NCBI GenBank assembly: GCA_964527215.1
Contig: CAZGNZ010000017.1
Coordinates: 1-64,000 of the forward strand
Direction of reading: 5' to 3'
Source of the DNA: CAZGNZ01 sp964527215
GTDB lineage: Bacteria > Fidelibacterota > Marinisomatia > SCGC-AAA003-L08 > JACNLC01
Length of the DNA: 64,000 nt
Below, piece by piece: positions 57,617 through 64,000 of the stretch (position 1 is the stretch's first letter; each line of letters starts with the position of its first letter). Under the pieces are notes generated by a model, which saw only the letters and a program-made list of their open reading frames with translations, was not told where the DNA came from and searched no databases. Position numbers and translations under genes: made by a program.

Positions 57617-58418
57617 TCCACACAGTGCTTCGCTGGGCGACATCATCCTGCATCACGTAACCAACGATCTCAGTCATAAATATTTCGAGCTTGAAGTGCT
57701 GGGGATTGACTTGTCAGTCACCAAACATGTGCTGATGCTTTGGATTGTCGGTGCATTTACTGTTGCAGCGGCAGTTTACGGCACCCGCAAATACCGGAAA
57801 TCGATAGATACCCGCCCAAAAGGACTTGGAAATCTTTACGAAATTCTGATTACGTTCATTCAGAAGGATATCGTCAATCCCAATATCGGCAGGAAATATG
57901 CCGTCACCTGGACCCCTCTTATAACCACGTATTTTATTTTTATACTGACCTGTAATTTATTCGGTCTGATCCCCTTTTTTGACTATCTCCCCGGCGGGGG
58001 CAATACCGTAACCGGAAATTTCAACACCACAATCGGGCTGGCCACTATCACCTTTTTCGCCATTATCATCGCCGGTATTCAAAAGCACGGTTTTTTTGGA
58101 TATTGGAAAAGCATGGTTCCCGGCGGCGTACCCTGGCCGGTACTTATTATTCTCATTCCCATTGAGGTACTCAGCATGTTTGTCCGGCCGTTTGCTCTGA
58201 CCATGCGATTGGGCGCAAATATGACGGCTGGCCACATCGGCATGCTGGCCATTTTTGCCCTGCCCATTCTGTTGAATATGATTTTTCTGGGCGCGGTGTC
58301 AGTGGCACTGAATGTGGGTCTGTACTTCCTGGAATTTATTGTCAGTCTGGTACAGGCCTATGTATTTACCCTTCTTTCTGCTGTGTTTATCGGAATGGCC
58401 ATTCATGCCGATCATTGA
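57609..58418 (+). CDS. atpB: ATP synthase F0 subunit a
   Basis: A 269-aa inner-membrane subunit that forms the proton half-channels against the c-ring. The conserved arginine that releases the proton lies in ALTMRLGANMTAGH. The earlier PLITTYFIFILTCNLFGLIP stretch and the final helix region (AYVFTLLSAVFIGMAI) are typical. The histidine-rich N-terminus (HHVTND) lies on the outer side. It begins inside the previous gene and is followed by an 85-bp gap before atpE. Confidence 0.96.
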   Translation: MADPHSASLGDIILHHVTNDLSHKYFELEVLGIDLSVTKHVLMLWIVGAFTVAAAVYGTRKYRKSIDTRPKGLGNLYEILITFIQKDIVNPNIGRKYAVTWTPLITTYFIFILTCNLFGLIPFFDYLPGGGNTVTGNFNTTIGLATITFFAIIIAGIQKHGFFGYWKSMVPGGVPWPVLIILIPIEVLSMFVRPFALTMRLGANMTAGHIGMLAIFALPILLNMIFLGAVSVALNVGLYFLEFIVSLVQAYVFTLLSAVFIGMAIHADH

Positions 58419-58437
58419 TTTTGCACACTGAATTTAT

Positions 58438-58465
58438 TGCCCGCCATCTGGTTTTTCGGCAGGCA
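58438..58465 (+). promoter_or_regulatory. Hairpin in the atpB-atpE gap
   Basis: TGCC-C-GCC pairs with GGC-A-GGCA across a 12-base loop. It sits upstream of atpE, whose ribosome-binding site (AGGAG) follows about 25 bases later. In other operons this gap controls the high expression of subunit c by translation or RNA processing. That role is inferred here. Confidence 0.45.
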
Positions 58466-58503
58466 GAATAAATAATCAAATAATGACTAAGTAGGAGATT
58501 ACA

Positions 58504-58794
58504 ATGTTAAAGTACAGAAACCTGATGCTCTTGGCTCTGATGTCAACCTTCACCTTTGCTGCCGAAGGCGCTGGAAATCAGTTTGCCTTTATTGGTGCTG
58601 CCATAGGTGCCGGGATGATTGTGATTGGTGCTGCACTGGGTATCGGCCGTCTGGCCTCCGCCGGCGCTGAAGCCACGGCTCGTCAGCCCGAAGCGGCAGG
58701 CGACATTCGCTCCACCATTAATCTGCCCCTCTTCCTGCTGGAAGGCGTTGCAATTATTGCTTTGGTTGTCTGTATTCTGGCTGTGGTTCTTTAA
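58504..58794 (+). CDS. atpE: ATP synthase F0 subunit c
   Basis: A 96-aa proteolipid with an N-terminal leader-like segment (1-20, NLMLLALMSTFTFAAEG). Helix 1 is glycine-rich (31-48), the polar loop is RQPE at 60-63, and helix 2 carries the ion-binding glutamate E80. The residue after E80 is glycine. The sodium-type set (a glutamine in helix 1 and Ser/Thr after the glutamate) is not visible, so a proton-driven enzyme is predicted. The leader makes it longer than the usual 75-85 aa. The gene is preceded by the strongest Shine-Dalgarno of the operon (AGGAG), fitting its high stoichiometry. Confidence 0.95.
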   Translation: MLKYRNLMLLALMSTFTFAAEGAGNQFAFIGAAIGAGMIVIGAALGIGRLASAGAEATARQPEAAGDIRSTINLPLFLLEGVAIIALVVCILAVVL

Positions 58795-58807
58795 ACAGAT
58801 TGTAGCC

Positions 58808-59398
58808 ATGAAATCATTCCGGTTACTGACGATAGTCACCCTTCTGTTCGCACCTGCCGTTGTTCTTGCCAGCACGGATGCCGGCGGACATGAAGGCGGA
58901 TGGATGGAGAAATGGCTGAGTTTTGATCCCGGATTGTTCATCTGGACAGTCATCACTTTCCTGATCGTGCTGGCCATTCTGCGCTGGAAAGCCTGGGGCC
59001 CGCTCATGACTGCCCTGAATCACCGCGAGCAGGCCATTGAAGAATCTCTGGCGAAAGCAGCAGAAGCCCGGCAGGAAGCCGACCAAGTCTCCAGGAAATT
59101 TGATGAAATGATTCAGAAAGCACATGCAGAATCGCAGAAAATCATTTCCAATGGGAAGGCGGCCGGAGAGCGGCTTAAAGAAGAGATGGAACTGGCTGCC
59201 CGTCAGAAATCCGAGGAAATTCTGGAAAAAGCTCGAATGCAGATAGAAGCAGAACGAGAAAAAGCCATCAAGGAAATTCAGACATCCGTGGTAGAACTGT
59301 CCATTTCTGCTGCATCAAAAGTGCTTGAGAAAAATCTGGATACTGACGAAAACCGTAAACTGGTTCAAAAAACCCTGTCAGAGGTGGGTCAGGCTTGA
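58808..59398 (+). CDS. atpF: ATP synthase F0 subunit b
   Basis: A 196-aa stator subunit. The ATG at 58808 was chosen because it lies 14 bases after atpE; the frame is open much further upstream but only in antiphase over atpE. The N-terminus is leader-like (FRLLTIVTLLFAPAVVLAS), then a short linker and the membrane helix (LFIWTVITFLIVLAILRW) precede the long charged coiled coil (about 70-180) that links F0 to F1 with the delta subunit. Two hydrophobic segments are unusual; standard b has one. The stop overlaps atpH by 4 bp (ATGA). Confidence 0.93.
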   Translation: MKSFRLLTIVTLLFAPAVVLASTDAGGHEGGWMEKWLSFDPGLFIWTVITFLIVLAILRWKAWGPLMTALNHREQAIEESLAKAAEARQEADQVSRKFDEMIQKAHAESQKIISNGKAAGERLKEEMELAARQKSEEILEKARMQIEAEREKAIKEIQTSVVELSISAASKVLEKNLDTDENRKLVQKTLSEVGQA

Positions 59399-59937
59399 TG
59401 AATGATCCTGTCAGCACGAAAAAGACTGCCCGTGCTCTTCTGAAGGCATCTCAGAAATCCGGATCCCTCCAAAACACTCAGCAGGGACTGAGTCTTGCTG
59501 CTGAGACCTTTCGCACCAATTCACTGCTGCGTCAGACGCTGCTGACCAAACGTCTGACCACTGCACAGAAACTAAAAATCGTGGAAACCGTTTTTACCGG
59601 TCTCGTCGATCCGCTGGTAATTGAACTGCTGGTGCTGCTGGTAAAAGAAAGCACCATTCCTTCTGTTGCCGGTGTGGAAAAGGAATTTAACCGTCTGGTA
59701 GAAACAGAATCCGATCTGCTCAGGGTCACGGTATATTCCGCGGACCCCCTGCCTGAAAATGAGCGCATAAAAATTTCAGAAACACTGCAGACACGTCTGG
59801 GGAAAACCATCAAAACACATGAAGTAGTAGAACCCGAACTCCTTGGCGGAATTAAGTTGCGGATCGGCAACGCCATCATCGACGGCACCATTTCACGCCG
59901 TCTGGAACGAATGAAGGATGCAATGATCCGGTCGTAA
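59395..59937 (+). CDS. atpH: ATP synthase F1 subunit delta
   Basis: A 180-aa stator protein that sits on top of F1 and binds subunit b. The N-terminal helical bundle (about 5-105) and C-terminal domain with the family end motif ELLGGIKLRIGNAIIDGTIS are present. Translation is coupled to atpF through ATGA. Length and place in the operon are standard. Confidence 0.94.
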   Translation: MMNDPVSTKKTARALLKASQKSGSLQNTQQGLSLAAETFRTNSLLRQTLLTKRLTTAQKLKIVETVFTGLVDPLVIELLVLLVKESTIPSVAGVEKEFNRLVETESDLLRVTVYSADPLPENERIKISETLQTRLGKTIKTHEVVEPELLGGIKLRIGNAIIDGTISRRLERMKDAMIRS

Positions 59938-59979
59938 TCAGAAGTATTGCAGCCCGGTCAAAGGTTAACAGAGGAATGA

Positions 59980-61506
59980 ATGGAAATTAAAACCGATCAG
60001 ATAACGTCCTCGCTCTTAAAGCAGTTAGACGAATTTAAAGTTGATTTTGATATCGCCGAAGTTGGCGAGGTCATCATGGTGGGTGACGGTGTTGCCCGGG
60101 TCAGCGGACTGGAAAACGTCATGTCCTCTGAACTGGTGGAACTGCCCAACAAGGTGTTTGGCATGGCTCTGAACCTGGAAGAGGACAATGTCGGGATTGT
60201 GCTTTTTGGTGAAAGCACTCTGGTGAAAGAGGGTGATCTTGTTCGCCGCACAGGCCGAATTGTAGAGGTTCCGGTGGGTAAGGACATGCTTGGCCGGGTT
60301 GTCAATCCTTTGGGGCAGGCGATTGACGGCAAAGGAGAAATTCCTCTTAATGAAACACTGCCCATTGAGCGCAAAGCATTGGGGGTTATGGCCAGGCAGC
60401 CGGTGAAGGAACCCCTTCAGACGGGGCTGAAAGCCATAGACAGCATGATCCCCATCGGCCGCGGTCAGCGTGAATTGATCATTGGTGACCGCCAGACTGG
60501 AAAAACAGCCATCGCCATTGACACCATTATTAATCAGAAGTACACTCACTCGACAGATACCCCCGTGTACTGCATATACGTGGCTATCGGACAGAAGGCC
60601 AGCACGGTTGCCCGTGTTGTTGCCGAGCTGGAAAATGAAGGAGCAATGGCATATACGACAGTGGTTTCAGCCAGCGCTTCGGAAGCAGCCCCCCTTCAGT
60701 ATATTTCGCCCTATGCAGGATGCGCCATGGGTGAATACTTCCGCGATAACGGCATGCATGCCCTGATTATTTACGACGATCTGACCAAACAGGCAGCGGC
60801 CTATCGTCAGATGTCACTGCTGCTGCGGAGACCTCCGGGACGAGAAGCCTATCCCGGGGATGTTTTCTACCTGCACTCCCGCCTGCTGGAAAGGGCCAGT
60901 AAGCTGAGTGACAATCTGAAAGGCGGTTCCCTGACCGCCCTGCCCATTATTGAAACTCAGGAAGGGGACGTATCCGCTTATATCCCAACCAATGTGATTT
61001 CCATTACGGACGGCCAGATTTATCTGGAAACCAATTTGTTCAACGCCGGTCAGCGGCCGGCAGTGGATGTGGGTATCTCGGTCTCGCGTGTCGGCGGAAA
61101 TGCTCAGATCAAGGCTATGAAAAAAGTTGCCGGGATGCTGCGTCTGGATTTGGCTCAGTACCGGGAATTGGCGGCATTTGCGAAATTTGGGCAGGATCTT
61201 GACAAATCCACCCGTCAGCAGCTAACCCGCGGTGAACGTATGGTGGAAGTGCTCAAGCAGAATCAGTTTGTGCCTATGCCAATTGAAAAGCAGGTTGCTA
61301 TAATCACTGCAGCCAATGACGGGTATCTGGATGACATCGCGGTTGACCGTGTTCGGGATTTTGAGGATGGCTTCCTCAGTCACATGGAGCAGAATTACCG
61401 CAGTCTGCTGGATCAGATTTTCGAAAAAGGCAGCCTGGATGAAAAAATGAGCAGCACATTGAAACAGGCTATCGAAGAATTTAAAAACGGATTCACCGCA
61501 GCTTGA
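59980..61506 (+). CDS. atpA: ATP synthase F1 subunit alpha
   Basis: A 508-aa non-catalytic nucleotide-binding subunit of F1. The N-terminal beta-barrel region is followed by the Walker A GDRQTGKT (169-176). The catalytic-interface SRVGGNAQ (arginine finger region) and the standard C-terminal helical domain are present. The length matches the bacterial norm of about 505-515. A GGAATG context precedes the ATG, and the next gene starts two bases after its stop. Confidence 0.97.
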   Translation: MEIKTDQITSSLLKQLDEFKVDFDIAEVGEVIMVGDGVARVSGLENVMSSELVELPNKVFGMALNLEEDNVGIVLFGESTLVKEGDLVRRTGRIVEVPVGKDMLGRVVNPLGQAIDGKGEIPLNETLPIERKALGVMARQPVKEPLQTGLKAIDSMIPIGRGQRELIIGDRQTGKTAIAIDTIINQKYTHSTDTPVYCIYVAIGQKASTVARVVAELENEGAMAYTTVVSASASEAAPLQYISPYAGCAMGEYFRDNGMHALIIYDDLTKQAAAYRQMSLLLRRPPGREAYPGDVFYLHSRLLERASKLSDNLKGGSLTALPIIETQEGDVSAYIPTNVISITDGQIYLETNLFNAGQRPAVDVGISVSRVGGNAQIKAMKKVAGMLRLDLAQYRELAAFAKFGQDLDKSTRQQLTRGERMVEVLKQNQFVPMPIEKQVAIITAANDGYLDDIAVDRVRDFEDGFLSHMEQNYRSLLDQIFEKGSLDEKMSSTLKQAIEEFKNGFTAA

Positions 61507-61507
61507 C

Positions 61508-62362
61508 ATGGCCAATTTAAAAGACATTCGAGAACGGATTAAATCTGTTCAATCCATTCAGCAGGTGACCAAAGCCATGAAAATGGTGGCCGCTGCAAAA
61601 ATGCGGCGTAGTCAGGAAAGAATGGAACAGGCACGGCCGTATGCCCGACAGCTGCAGGAAGCCATACAGAATCTGCTGGTTGATGTGGATCGGGCCAGCC
61701 TGAATTTACTGGAAAAACGTCCTGTCAGCCGAATCGCTCTGGTGGTTCTTACATCCGACCGCGGACTGGCGGCATCGTTCAACACCAGTATTATCAAGAA
61801 GGCTGAAGCCCAGATCGAGGCCACAGGCAGAGACAATACAGACTTATTCTGCATTGGCCGAAAAGCACGGGATTATTTCAAGCGCCGGGATTATCATATT
61901 ATTGAAAGCCATGTGGAATTCTGGAATGATCTGGAATTCAGTCACGCCGTCAAGTTTGGGAACGGCATCATCAGCCATTTCCTGAACGGCAGCGTGGATG
62001 AAATCCGGGTGATTTACAATGAATTCAAGAATGTTGCCGTTCAAATTATTCGGGAAGAAACACTGCTGCCTCTGGAATTTGATCCGGAAAAAACCGCCAT
62101 GCAGGGACGCATCTATGAACCATCAAAGCAGGAACTGGTTCAATCTCTCATTCCGCGCCATCTGAATATACAGGTGTGGAAATATCTTCTTGAATCATAT
62201 GCCAGTGAACAGGCGGCCCGAATGCTGGCCATGGACAATGCCACGGAAAATGCCGGTGATATGATCCGGTCCCTCAGGCTGGAGTTCAACAAAGCCAGAC
62301 AGGCTGCCATAACCACCGAAATGCTGGAGATTGTCAGCGGGGCAGAGGCGTTAACCGGTTAA
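61508..62362 (+). CDS. atpG: ATP synthase F1 subunit gamma
   Basis: The 284-aa central rotor stalk. The N-terminal helix (LKDIRERIKSVQSIQQVTKA MK region) and the C-terminal helix (RLEFNKARQAAITTEMLEI) form the coiled coil inside the alpha-beta hexamer. The middle domain (about 75-215) is the Rossmann-like part that contacts the c-ring and epsilon. The start is one base past the atpA stop. A 117-bp gap with two small hairpins follows before atpD. Confidence 0.95.
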   Translation: MANLKDIRERIKSVQSIQQVTKAMKMVAAAKMRRSQERMEQARPYARQLQEAIQNLLVDVDRASLNLLEKRPVSRIALVVLTSDRGLAASFNTSIIKKAEAQIEATGRDNTDLFCIGRKARDYFKRRDYHIIESHVEFWNDLEFSHAVKFGNGIISHFLNGSVDEIRVIYNEFKNVAVQIIREETLLPLEFDPEKTAMQGRIYEPSKQELVQSLIPRHLNIQVWKYLLESYASEQAARMLAMDNATENAGDMIRSLRLEFNKARQAAITTEMLEIVSGAEALTG

Positions 62363-62479
62363 GGGGTAAGCTCTGAAAATCAAAGGTGACACGCGTGTCC
62401 GTTCATCTCGGACGGAATAAGAATCAAACCGAATCAGAAATTGCCTTCGGGCAATAAAAGATAAGGAATCTGAGGAAGA

Positions 62480-63871
62480 ATGAGTTTTAAAGGAAAAGTT
62501 AGTCAGGTCATGGGTGCTGTTGTGGACGTGGTTTTTGAGGACGGCCATTTACCGGAAATCATGAATGCACTGAAAATTGTGCGCGAAGATAATTCGATCC
62601 TTATCCTCGAAGTCGCTCAGCATCTGGGCAATGCCACGGTCCGGACGGTTGCCATGGATACCACGGACGGACTGACACGCGGTCATGAGGTTCTGGATCT
62701 GGGTGAACCAATTTCCGTTCCAGTTGGGAAAAACACACTGGGCCGGCTGTTTGACGTACTGGGCAATCCCATTGACGGCAAGGGTGACGTTGCCACGGAA
62801 AAAAAATTACCAATCCACCGCTCTGCTCCCAAACATGAAGATTTGACTACTTTTCAGGAAGTTCTGGTTACCGGAATCAAGGTTGTGGACCTGATGGAAC
62901 CTTACACCAAGGGCGGGAAAACCGGCCTTTTCGGCGGTGCCGGCGTAGGTAAAACCGTTCTGATCCAGGAACTGATTCGCAATATTGCCACAGAACACGG
63001 CGGGTATTCCGTGTTTGCCGGAGTGGGTGAACGAACCCGTGAAGGGAATGACCTGTACCTGGAAATGAGTGAATCCGGTGTGATCGAAAAGACCGTGATG
63101 GTTTTTGGACAGATGAACGAGCCGCCGGGTGCCCGTCTGAGAGTTGGGTTGTCCGGTCTGACCATGGCGGAATATTTCCGGGATGAAGAAGGTCTGGATG
63201 TGCTGCTGTTCATTGACAATATCTTCCGTTTCACGCAGGCCGGTTCGGAAGTATCAGCCCTGCTGGGCCGAATGCCGTCAGCCGTCGGATATCAGCCGAC
63301 TCTCGGAACTGAGATGGGAGAACTTCAGGAACGAATCACTTCAACAAAAAACGGATCCGTAACTTCTGTTCAGGCCATTTACGTACCCGCGGACGATCTG
63401 ACAGACCCGGCACCGGCCACCGCATTCGCCCATCTGGACGCGACGACGGTGCTGGACCGGAAAATCGCTGAACTGGGCATCTACCCCGCGGTAGATCCCC
63501 TGTCATCCACCAGCCGGATTCTGGACCCCCGGGTAATTGGCGACCGTCATTACGGGGTGGCGCGTAACGTACAGCAGGTTCTGCAGAAGTACCGCGAACT
63601 CCAGGACATTATCGCCATTCTGGGTATGGATGAGCTTTCTGACGATGATAAACTGGTGGTTCATCGTGCCAGACGTATACAGAAATTTCTGTCGCAGCCG
63701 TTTTTTGTGGCTGAACAGTTTACAAACATGCCCGGGCGCTATGTCAGCATGGAAGATACCATCGCCGGCTTCGAGGCCATCCTGAATGGAGATGCAGACG
63801 AACTGCCTGAAAATGCCTTTACATTTGTCGGTCCCATAGATGAAGCATTTGATCGTGCAAAAAAGGATTAA
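62480..63871 (+). CDS. atpD: ATP synthase F1 subunit beta
   Basis: The 463-aa catalytic subunit. Walker A is GGAGVGKT (152-159), followed by GERTREGNDLY with the catalytic glutamate. Walker B lies in VLLFIDNIFRF. The ALLGRMPSAVGYQPTL and YVPADDLTDPAPAT stretches are family signatures, and the DELSDDDK region is the DELSEED lever. The length is standard. A ribosome-binding site (AGGAA) lies just upstream. A longer gap than elsewhere in the operon precedes it. Confidence 0.98.
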   Translation: MSFKGKVSQVMGAVVDVVFEDGHLPEIMNALKIVREDNSILILEVAQHLGNATVRTVAMDTTDGLTRGHEVLDLGEPISVPVGKNTLGRLFDVLGNPIDGKGDVATEKKLPIHRSAPKHEDLTTFQEVLVTGIKVVDLMEPYTKGGKTGLFGGAGVGKTVLIQELIRNIATEHGGYSVFAGVGERTREGNDLYLEMSESGVIEKTVMVFGQMNEPPGARLRVGLSGLTMAEYFRDEEGLDVLLFIDNIFRFTQAGSEVSALLGRMPSAVGYQPTLGTEMGELQERITSTKNGSVTSVQAIYVPADDLTDPAPATAFAHLDATTVLDRKIAELGIYPAVDPLSSTSRILDPRVIGDRHYGVARNVQQVLQKYRELQDIIAILGMDELSDDDKLVVHRARRIQKFLSQPFFVAEQFTNMPGRYVSMEDTIAGFEAILNGDADELPENAFTFVGPIDEAFDRAKKD

Positions 63872-63874
63872 ACT

Positions 63875-64000
63875 GTGAGCAAGACATTTCGCCTGGAAAT
63901 TGTCAGTCCCATTAAACACTATGAGATGGATGACGTGGAATACCTTAGAGCACCGGGGACAGACGGGCTTTTTGGGGTTCAGGCTGGTCATGCACCCTCC
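63875..64000 (+). CDS. atpC: ATP synthase F1 subunit epsilon, N-terminal part (cut by window end)
   Basis: The first 42 codons are visible from a GTG start 4 bases after atpD. They encode the start of the epsilon beta-sandwich (TFRLEIVSPIKHYEMDDVEY), then the family motif APGTDGLFGVQAGHAP. The rest lies outside the window. This completes the standard gene order of the operon. Confidence 0.9.
   Translation, partial: MSKTFRLEIVSPIKHYEMDDVEYLRAPGTDGLFGVQAGHAPS

Noticed and set aside
58625..58807. Extended upstream part of the atpF frame
   Set aside because: It overlaps atpE in another frame; the ATG at 58808 with a leader-like peptide gives the normal subunit b layout.

Overview
The window is a 64 kb bacterial chromosome segment of moderate GC content. 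It is densely coded, mostly housekeeping, and has repeat-rich intergenic gaps. The gene set includes a GT117/DUF2723 membrane glycosyltransferase, an archaeal-type (type 3) prolyl-tRNA synthetase, a split AdoCbl-dependent ribonucleotide reductase, very large multi-PAS histidine kinases including one with a periplasmic two-component-type beta-propeller, TPR-rich exported proteins, and an F-type ATP synthase operon. Several start codons lack a clear Shine-Dalgarno sequence. Together these suggest an uncultured-type lineage of the FCB group (Marinimicrobia-, Calditrichota- or KSB1-like). That assignment is inference from gene content only.

Layout. 0.36-8.1 kb (+): recG, a GT117 membrane protein, a GT2 glycosyltransferase and a DASS/SLC13 transporter. 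8.1-8.7 kb: gap holding a 176-bp MITE-like element and a second repeat. 8.7-11.1 kb (-): an envC-like LytM protein translationally coupled to holB. 11.2-12.7 kb: a tandem array of hairpin-rich repeats (three 424-bp units and one 156-bp deletion derivative). 12.9-13.2 kb (+): a stand-alone 103-aa histidine-kinase DHp domain followed by a strong terminator. 13.4-27.0 kb (-): four giant paralogous sensor kinases. 27.1-32.7 kb (-): a Ca/Na antiporter, rhomboid protease, recO, proS and threonine aldolase. 33.4-44.9 kb (+): an amidohydrolase, secD-secF, purA, an exported metzincin-like protease, and a REC-PAS-GAF-PAS-PAS-GGDEF response regulator. 45.1-53.7 kb (-): nrdJb and nrdJa, a ClC channel with CBS and TrkA-C domains, and an exported TPR protein. 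54.2-64.0 kb (+): parA-parB, an M23 peptidase, a bactofilin, then atpZ, an atpI-like gene and atpB-E-F-H-A-G-D-C, with atpC cut by the window end.

Working together. The kinases share one DHp/ATPase family and one REC family with the diguanylate cyclase 15 kb away. This looks like a locally expanded signalling family whose only visible enzymatic output is c-di-GMP. The parAB, M23 and bactofilin genes form a chromosome-segregation and cell-shape block directly upstream of the ATP synthase operon. SecDF and the exported proteins serve the envelope.

The least ordinary parts are the non-coding repeats: a MITE-like element present twice with different 4-bp target duplications, two further palindromic intergenic repeat families, and the 11.2-12.7 kb array. 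The array's short unit is exactly what recombination between two direct repeats inside the long unit would produce. No transposase, CRISPR array, tRNA or rRNA was recognised.
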